NCBI RefSeq assembly: GCF_009827595.1
Contig: NZ_WTYT01000003.1
Location: 1-64,000 of the forward strand
Reading direction: 5' to 3'
DNA length: 64,000 bases
Origin: Altericroceibacterium endophyticum
GTDB lineage: Bacteria > Pseudomonadota > Alphaproteobacteria > Sphingomonadales > Sphingomonadaceae
The notes under the pieces were generated by a model that worked only from the letters and a program-made list of their open reading frames with translations, did not search any database and was not told the origin of the DNA. This document shows positions 58,842 to 64,000 of this stretch, one piece after another; positions within the stretch are counted from its first letter, which is position 1, and each line of letters begins with the position of its first letter. A program made the translations under genes and the position numbers.

Positions 58842-59620
58842 GCACGCTAAGCCTCCGCAATGTATGGGTCGAATATGGCGAGAAAATCGTGCTCGAGGGT
58901 GTTTCTCTCGACATCGAAGATCGCTCTTTCGTCTCGATCATCGGCCCATCGGGCGCCGGCAAGAGCAGCCTGCTGCGCGTGATATTGGGGCAGGAAGTGC
59001 CCTCTCGCGGCACCATCCTGCTGGACGGCGAAGCCTTGCCGCCCGAATGCGGCCCGGACCGGGGCGTGGTCTTCCAGCGCTATTCAGTGTTTTCCCATTT
59101 ATCGGTTCTGGGCAATACGATGTTCGGCCTTGAATGCGCGCAGGCGCCCTTTGCCGCTCGCTTGTTCGGAACCAAACGTCAGGCGGCGAGGGAGCGGGCG
59201 GAGGAAATGCTGGTTGCAGTCGGTCTGGGCGACAGCATGCATCTGTATCCGTCAGAAATGTCGGGCGGCATGCAGCAGCGTCTGGCCATTGCTCAGGCGC
59301 TGATCAAACGCCCGCGCATCCTGCTGCTGGATGAACCTTTCGGCGCGCTTGATCCCGGCATCCGCTCGGACATGCATGCGTTGGTGACCAAGCTTTGGCA
59401 GGATTACGCTTTGACCGTGATCATGGTGACGCATGATATCAAGGAAGCGTTCTCGCTGGGAACACGCGTGCTTACTCTCGATAAGCGCCGCCACGACCCC
59501 CACGCGCCGCATCGTTATGGCGCGACAACCGTTTACGATCTTGAACTGACCAGGAATGCGCGGGCAGACGCCACTCGTGACGATACAGAGGATATGTCCG
59601 CCGGATTTCCAACGACATAA
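58838..59620 (+). CDS. ABC transporter ATP-binding protein (NitT/TauT type)
   Basis: 260 residues. Walker A GPSGAGKSSLL, Q-loop FQRYSVFSHLSVLGN, signature MSGGMQQRLAIAQAL and Walker B ILLLDEPFGALD are all intact, with the switch His in VTHDIKEAF. The true start is the ATG at 58838, coupled to the permease; a longer upstream frame is an artefact. It powers uptake of the solute captured by the lipoprotein. Confidence 0.94.
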   Translation: MSTLSLRNVWVEYGEKIVLEGVSLDIEDRSFVSIIGPSGAGKSSLLRVILGQEVPSRGTILLDGEALPPECGPDRGVVFQRYSVFSHLSVLGNTMFGLECAQAPFAARLFGTKRQAARERAEEMLVAVGLGDSMHLYPSEMSGGMQQRLAIAQALIKRPRILLLDEPFGALDPGIRSDMHALVTKLWQDYALTVIMVTHDIKEAFSLGTRVLTLDKRRHDPHAPHRYGATTVYDLELTRNARADATRDDTEDMSAGFPTT

Positions 59621-59625
59621 ACACC

Positions 59626-59655
59626 AGTATTACGATTGACACATATAATAATACT
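59626..59655. promoter_or_regulatory. NikR-type operator (site 2) ahead of the NikR-like gene
   Basis: AGTATTA-N16-TAATACT, perfect 7-bp arms. The GTATTA-N16-TAATAC core has the exact spacing of the E. coli NikR operator. A perfect -10 hexamer TATAAT (59644-59649) lies inside the site, so binding would block the promoter. It ends 15 bases before the regulator's ATG, indicating autoregulation. Confidence 0.82.
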
Positions 59656-59670
59656 TGAGAGGATAGGGAC

Positions 59671-60168
59671 ATGGCTTCCGACACCACCAGTCTTGCCCGT
59701 TTGAGCATGAGCTTGCCGGCCGAATTGTTCCGGCAGCTCGACGTTATGGTCGAAGAACGCGGCCTGCCGTCGCGCTCCCAGTTGATCGCGGAATTGATCC
59801 GGCATGCGCTGGCCGATCATGAGGCTCGCTTTCGGCCCGACGACATGCTCGCCGCCACAATCACGCTGGTTTACAAGGGTGATCGCGGCCGCGTGCGCCA
59901 ACAGCTTGCCGAAACCCAGATCGATTATCTGAAAGAGGTTATTTCCTCGCAGCACGTCTTTCTGGAAGATGATCAATCGCTCGAAGTCCTGCTGGTGCAG
60001 GGCCCAGCGAAACGGCTGGAAGAATTATGCGATGCGCTGCGCGGTATTCGCGGCGTTCAACAGCTTCAGCTGGTTACCACCACCGCCCTGCTTCCGCCGT
60101 TGCACGATACGGAGGACGGGGAAAAGGAATCCACCCAAAATCCCGCGAAGGAAGAGGCTGCCGCATGA
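59671..60168 (+). CDS. NikR-like ribbon-helix-helix regulator with altered metal site
   Basis: 165 residues. The N-terminal RHH domain (about 8-50) reads LARLSMSLPAELFRQLDVMV and RSQLIAELIRHAL. The C-terminal ACT-like domain (about 60-140) aligns with NikR: ATITLVYKGDRGRVRQQLAE, then SSQHVFLEDDQSLEVLLVQG. Of the four nickel ligands of E. coli NikR, only H87 is kept (H95 here). H76, H89 and C95 correspond to I84, F97 and S103. A nickel response is therefore unlikely. A charged tail of about 25 residues follows. Two NikR-type operators lie in this operon. GAGAGGATAGGG precedes the start. Confidence 0.88.
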   Translation: MASDTTSLARLSMSLPAELFRQLDVMVEERGLPSRSQLIAELIRHALADHEARFRPDDMLAATITLVYKGDRGRVRQQLAETQIDYLKEVISSQHVFLEDDQSLEVLLVQGPAKRLEELCDALRGIRGVQQLQLVTTTALLPPLHDTEDGEKESTQNPAKEEAAA

Positions 60169-60989
60169 CAGCAAATCTCGCCGATCCCATGGCTGCGCGC
60201 GACCATGCTCGCGCAATGGCCGGAACCGTTGCCGATGCTATGCCCGTGCTGCCACCGGTAGCAGCGGATCTCCCCAAGGGCGTCGATTCAGACGACCTCA
60301 TCTGGGAAGAAACGATTGCGGCAGGCGGCTATTCCAGCCGTAAGATCGCCCGCGGGTCACGGGTTCGGCTGATCGATCTTGAAGGCGATGCCTGTGCTTC
60401 GCTGCTGCTTTACAATGCCGAAATGCCGACCGAGCGGCTGAATGTCGCTGACACCGTCAAGATCCAGTGGAACGGCTATCTGGGTGAAGGCAAGCTGCTG
60501 TTGTCCGATATGGGCCGCGTGATGATGAGCATTATCGCCGATGATGCCGGGACGCATGATGCGTTTTGCGGCACCTCCAATGCCCACACCAATGCGGCAA
60601 AATATGGCGAAGGACGCAATAGCGGCCATTGCCCCAATGGCCGGGATCGTTTGCTGCTAGGTTCCGCCAAACATGGGTTGCAGCGCCGTGATGTGCACCC
60701 TTGTGTCAATCTGTTCAAAGGTGCGCGGATCGAAGCGGACGGTGCGATTACCCCGCTGATCGGTCCCTATGATCCGGGCCGGTCGGTCACGCTGCGCGCG
60801 GAAATGGATGTGATCCTGGTGATTGCGAACTGCCCCCACGTGCTCGACCCCCGGGATAGTTACGAGGTGACTCGTCTGCGCGCCACCGCATGGCGCGGTG
60901 ACATCACGACGCCAGACGATCCTGTTCGCACTGCCAGTCCGGAAGGATTGCGCGCGTTCGAAAACGTCGAAGATTACTACCGTAGATAA
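60165..60989 (+). CDS. Urea carboxylase-associated protein 1 (DUF1989; CgdA/B-type)
   Basis: 274 residues from an ATG overlapping the regulator's stop (ATGA). DUF1989 features: VRLIDLEGDACASLLLYNAE, TERLNVADTVKIQW, AGTHDAFCGTSNAHTNAAKYG with a metal-site-like Cys/His set, and LRAEMDVILVIANCPHVLDP. Paired DUF1989 proteins next to a urea-type carboxylase have been described as the two subunits of carboxyguanidine deiminase, which turns carboxyguanidine into allophanate. The assignment of this copy to one specific subunit is not certain. Confidence 0.88.
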   Translation: MTANLADPMAARDHARAMAGTVADAMPVLPPVAADLPKGVDSDDLIWEETIAAGGYSSRKIARGSRVRLIDLEGDACASLLLYNAEMPTERLNVADTVKIQWNGYLGEGKLLLSDMGRVMMSIIADDAGTHDAFCGTSNAHTNAAKYGEGRNSGHCPNGRDRLLLGSAKHGLQRRDVHPCVNLFKGARIEADGAITPLIGPYDPGRSVTLRAEMDVILVIANCPHVLDPRDSYEVTRLRATAWRGDITTPDDPVRTASPEGLRAFENVEDYYRR

Positions 60990-61007
60990 AAAGGACCCTG
61001 CGCCACT

Positions 61008-61643
61008 ATGAGCAACGATCGGGATCTCTCAGGCCTGTCCGGCACGATTATACATGACGAGATCGTCGCTGCGCGCGCGCCATGGCTGCATCATATCGCA
61101 GCAGGCCAGACGCTGCGCATCGTCGATGTTGAAGGTAATCAGGCGGTCGACTTCCTGCTTTATTCCGAAGCTGACGATACCGAACGTTACAGCGCGCAGG
61201 ATACCGTGGCGGCACAGGGCAATCTGTTTTTGCGCAAAGGGACGATTCTGCGTTCCAATGAAGGCCGACCGATGATGACGATCACGGATACGGCGGTCGA
61301 ATATCACGATACGATCGGTGGGGCGTGCTCCTGCGAATCCAACACGCTGCGCTATGGCCACCACACCAAGGCCCAGCACGCCTGTGTCGAGAATTTTCTG
61401 GAAGCCAATCTGACCGAAGCGCGCGGCAAGCGCGATATGGTTTCCAACATCAATTTCTTTATGAATGTACCGGTGCTTGAAGACGGTTCGCTGGGCATTG
61501 TGGACGGTATTTCCGCCCCCGGCCTGACGGTTGATCTGCGCGCCGAGATGGATGTGATCGTCGTGGTGTCCAACTGCCCGCAGATCAACAATCCCTGTAA
61601 CGCCTTCAACCCCACACCTGTCCGCATGATTGTTGCCGCATGA
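61008..61643 (+). CDS. Urea carboxylase-associated protein 2 (DUF1989; CgdA/B-type)
   Basis: 211 residues. The same fold as the previous gene: LRIVDVEGNQAVDFLLYSEAD, ERYSAQDTVAAQGNLFLRKG, GGACSCESNTLRYGHHTKAQHACVENF (two parts) with several Cys/His candidates for zinc, and LRAEMDVIVVVSNCPQINNPCN. It is probably the second subunit of the deiminase pair. It lies 18 bases after its partner and its stop overlaps the carboxylase ATG. Confidence 0.9.
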   Translation: MSNDRDLSGLSGTIIHDEIVAARAPWLHHIAAGQTLRIVDVEGNQAVDFLLYSEADDTERYSAQDTVAAQGNLFLRKGTILRSNEGRPMMTITDTAVEYHDTIGGACSCESNTLRYGHHTKAQHACVENFLEANLTEARGKRDMVSNINFFMNVPVLEDGSLGIVDGISAPGLTVDLRAEMDVIVVVSNCPQINNPCNAFNPTPVRMIVAA

Positions 61644-64000
61644 GCTTCGACACAGTTCTGGTTGCGAACCGCGGTGCCATTGCAACGCGGATCATTCGCA
61701 CGCTGCGCCGCATGGGGCTGCGCTCCGTCGCGGTATATTCGGAAGCGGATGCAGGCTCTCTCCATGTGTCGCAGGCCGATGTCGCTATCTGCATCGGCGC
61801 AGCCCCGGCTACGGAAAGCTATCTCGACAGCGATGCCATTCTGGCCGCGGCGCAGGAAACAGGCGCCGGGGCGATCCATCCCGGCTATGGCTTTCTTGCT
61901 GAAAACACCGATTTTGCCGAGGCATGTGCTGCCAATGATATCGTCTTTATCGGGCCGACCCCGGATAATATCCGCACCTTTGGCCTGAAGCACAGCGCCC
62001 GCGCTTTGGCCGAGGAACATGGCGTACCGCTCGCCCCCGGCACAGGTCTGCTGACCAGCGAAGACGAAGCCGCGCAGGCGGCGAAGGACATTGGCTTCCC
62101 CGTCATCGTCAAGGCCACTGCCGGCGGTGGCGGCATCGGCATGCGCATCTGCGAAGACGAAGCCGCTGTGCGCGAGGGACTTGCCGCTGTCGCCCGTCTG
62201 GGTCAGGGCAATTTTGGCGATGCTGGCGTGTTTCTGGAACGCTATATCGGCCAGGCCCGCCATATCGAAGTGCAGATCTTCGGTGATGGTCAAGGCCGCG
62301 TCATGCCGCTGGGCGAACGTGACTGTTCCTTGCAGCGCCGCAACCAGAAGGTCGTGGAGGAAGCGCCCGCCCCGATGCTTGAGGAAAGCAAGCGGGCGGA
62401 ATTGATCGCCGCCGCTGTACGGCTGGGCGAGGCGGCAAAATATCTGTCTGCCGGAACGGTCGAATTCCTGTTCGATGCGCAGCGCCAGGAATTCTTCTTT
62501 CTGGAAATGAACACAAGGCTTCAGGTTGAACACGGTGTCACTGAAGAAGTCATGGGCGTTGACCTCGTCGAATGGATGGTCCGCGGCGCGGCCAATGACT
62601 TCGCCTTCCTCGACGCTGAACCGCCCCAGCCACAAGGCCATGCCATACAGGTTCGCCTCTATGCCGAAGATCCGGCGCTGGATTACCGGCCCACGGTCGG
62701 CACGCTGACGGCCTTGAGCTTTCCCGATACGATACGCGCCGAAACATGGTGCATGGCGGGCAGCGAAATCAGCGCCTTTTACGATCCGATGCTGGCCAAG
62801 CTGATCGTGCATGCGCCGACGCGCGATGCCGCGATCACCGCCATGCAGGATGCCCTGGATGAAAGCCGGATCGACGGCATCGAAACCAATCTGCGCTGGC
62901 TGCGTGATGTCGTGCGTGCGGATGGCTTTACCAGCGGCGAGGTATCCACCCGCCTGCTGGAAAATGTCCGCTATAATCCGCGCTGCATCCGGGTGGTCAG
63001 CGGCGGTACGGCGACCACGGTGCAGGATTGGCCGGGCCGCCAGGGCTATTGGGCGATCGGCGTTCCGCCTTCGGGGCCGATGGATGACCGTTCTTTCCGC
63101 ATCGGCAATCTGATGCTGGGCAATGCCGAGGGTACGGCCGGGCTGGAAGTCACCGCCAGTGGCCCGACCCTGACCTTTACGGATCAGACCCAGATTTGCC
63201 TGACCGGCGCCGATTTTGGTGCCACGCTCGATGGTGCGCCTGTCACACGCAACACGGTTATATCCGTAAAATCCGGGCAGACATTGGCACTTGGTCGAGC
63301 ATCTTGCGGGGGCGTGCGCGGCTATATCCTGCTTGCCGGCGGGCTCGACATTGCGCCTTATCTCGGAAGCCGCAGCACCTTTGAACTGGGGCAATTTGGC
63401 GGACATGCCGCGCGGCGGTTGCTGGCCGGCGACACGCTCCATCTCGGCCACCCGGATGAAACGGCCCCTACGCCAGCTCAGCCGGCGGAGGATTTCGGCA
63501 AGAGCTGGTCTCTGCGCGTGATGTATGGCCCGCATGGCGCGCCCGATTTCTTCACGCCCGCCGATATCGACCAGATTCTCGATGCCGAATGGCAGGTCCA
63601 TTATAACAGCAACCGCACCGGTGTCCGGCTGGTTGGACCAAAGCCCGAATGGGCGCGCAAGGATGGGGGCGAGGCCGGGCTTCACCCCTCCAACATCCAC
63701 GACAATCCCTATGCCGTGGGCGCGGTGGATTTCACCGGTGATATGCCGATCATTCTGGGACCGGATGGCCCCTCTCTCGGCGGCTTTGTCTGTCCTTTCA
63801 CCATCATCGCAGCTGATCGCTGGAAGATCGGGCAACTCGCCCCGGACGACCGCCTGCGTTTCATCCCGGTCAATGCCGAGGATGCTTTGGCCGCAGAGCA
63901 AATCATACTCGAACCGCCGGCGCCGTCTGTTGAAGCGCGTTCCATCGCACAGCTTTCGCCGATTCTGGCCGAGACCCCGCAACAGGGCAACCGCCCGCGG
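61640..64000 (+). CDS. Urea/guanidine carboxylase (biotin-dependent), 3' end outside window
   Basis: 787 codons are visible of a protein of about 1,200. The biotin carboxylase domain (about 1-450) starts FDTVLVANRGAIATRIIRTL and shows the ATP-grasp loop KATAGGGGIGMRI, HIEVQIFGD, ERDCSLQRRNQKVVEEAPAP and EMNTRLQVEHGVTEEV. From about residue 455 the KipA/AHS2-type carboxyltransferase domain follows (GPHGAPDFFT, HYNSNRTGVRLVGP, GDMPIILGPDGPSLGGF). The AHS1 part and biotinyl domain lie beyond the window. Neighbouring DUF1989 genes favour guanidine as substrate. Asp697 (GAVDFTGD) may be a specificity residue. The start overlaps the previous stop. Confidence 0.93.
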   Translation, partial: MSFDTVLVANRGAIATRIIRTLRRMGLRSVAVYSEADAGSLHVSQADVAICIGAAPATESYLDSDAILAAAQETGAGAIHPGYGFLAENTDFAEACAANDIVFIGPTPDNIRTFGLKHSARALAEEHGVPLAPGTGLLTSEDEAAQAAKDIGFPVIVKATAGGGGIGMRICEDEAAVREGLAAVARLGQGNFGDAGVFLERYIGQARHIEVQIFGDGQGRVMPLGERDCSLQRRNQKVVEEAPAPMLEESKRAELIAAAVRLGEAAKYLSAGTVEFLFDAQRQEFFFLEMNTRLQVEHGVTEEVMGVDLVEWMVRGAANDFAFLDAEPPQPQGHAIQVRLYAEDPALDYRPTVGTLTALSFPDTIRAETWCMAGSEISAFYDPMLAKLIVHAPTRDAAITAMQDALDESRIDGIETNLRWLRDVVRADGFTSGEVSTRLLENVRYNPRCIRVVSGGTATTVQDWPGRQGYWAIGVPPSGPMDDRSFRIGNLMLGNAEGTAGLEVTASGPTLTFTDQTQICLTGADFGATLDGAPVTRNTVISVKSGQTLALGRASCGGVRGYILLAGGLDIAPYLGSRSTFELGQFGGHAARRLLAGDTLHLGHPDETAPTPAQPAEDFGKSWSLRVMYGPHGAPDFFTPADIDQILDAEWQVHYNSNRTGVRLVGPKPEWARKDGGEAGLHPSNIHDNPYAVGAVDFTGDMPIILGPDGPSLGGFVCPFTIIAADRWKIGQLAPDDRLRFIPVNAEDALAAEQIILEPPAPSVEARSIAQLSPILAETPQQGNRPR

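Noticed and set aside
61352-63982. 876-codon minus-strand open frame over the carboxylase
   Set aside because: Antisense to a well-conserved biotin carboxylase whose reading frame starts at a coupled ATG.

Overview
The window looks like a chromosomal segment of a sphingomonad-type alphaproteobacterium (Sphingomonadales, perhaps Erythrobacteraceae). The evidence is moderately high GC, two long TonB-dependent receptors, two very large autotransporters, a UrcA-family protein, a DUF2141 protein, tandem secreted amidohydrolases beside a peptide transporter, and an rpe/heparinase/purH operon. I see no phage, transposon, CRISPR array or rRNA. The only RNA gene found is a tRNA-Leu(UAA). Genus-level placement is an inference from gene content.

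Layout. 1-5545: 3'-truncated giant Ala-rich autotransporter (minus). 5738-7594: glnK-amtB with a strong terminator and a sigma-54-type promoter. 7689-14264: translation block on the minus strand (rpmI, rplT, pheS, pheT, prfC) followed by an EEP-family phosphodiesterase. 14415-20647: second autotransporter, divergent from a LuxR-type regulator. 20754-23400: oleate hydratase and a TetR regulator with palindromic candidate operators upstream. 23653-29353: tRNA-Leu, TonB receptor, ihfB, a YtrA-type GntR regulator and a POT-family peptide transporter. 29402-33185: two secreted amidohydrolases, an NnrU-like membrane protein and CsaA. 33182-37137: LysE exporter, dxs, Fur/Zur-family regulator, msrA and a 35-residue membrane peptide whose stop overlaps the msrA start. 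37287-41405: rpe, heparinase-like protein and purH in one overlapping operon. 41683-49559: DUF2141 protein, M20 amidohydrolase, HAD phosphatase, then a translationally coupled lipid-kinase/nucleotidyltransferase/NTP-transferase trio resembling a sphingolipid head-group module, UrcA, and a TPR-sulfotransferase. 49621-56701: minus-strand accessory set (TonB receptor, di-iron hydroxylase, beta-propeller, two paralogous metallo-beta-lactamase-fold proteins). 56910-64000: plus-strand operon with a NitT/TauT-type ABC importer, a NikR-like regulator, two DUF1989 proteins and the first two thirds of a urea/guanidine carboxylase.

The most interesting region is the last one. Its content matches guanidine catabolism (carboxylase plus DUF1989 carboxyguanidine deiminase pair plus importer). 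I see no guanidine riboswitch in the leader. Instead there is a NikR-fold regulator that has lost three of the four nickel ligands. Two inverted repeats with exact NikR-operator geometry (TATTA-N16-TAATA) lie in front of the importer gene and in front of the regulator gene. This suggests a non-nickel NikR derivative that controls guanidine or related nitrogen use. The same intergenic region faces the two MBL-fold proteins, one of which has lost its HxHxDH metal motif.

Limits: all family assignments are from reading translated motifs. No database search or alignment was run. Both window-edge genes are incomplete.
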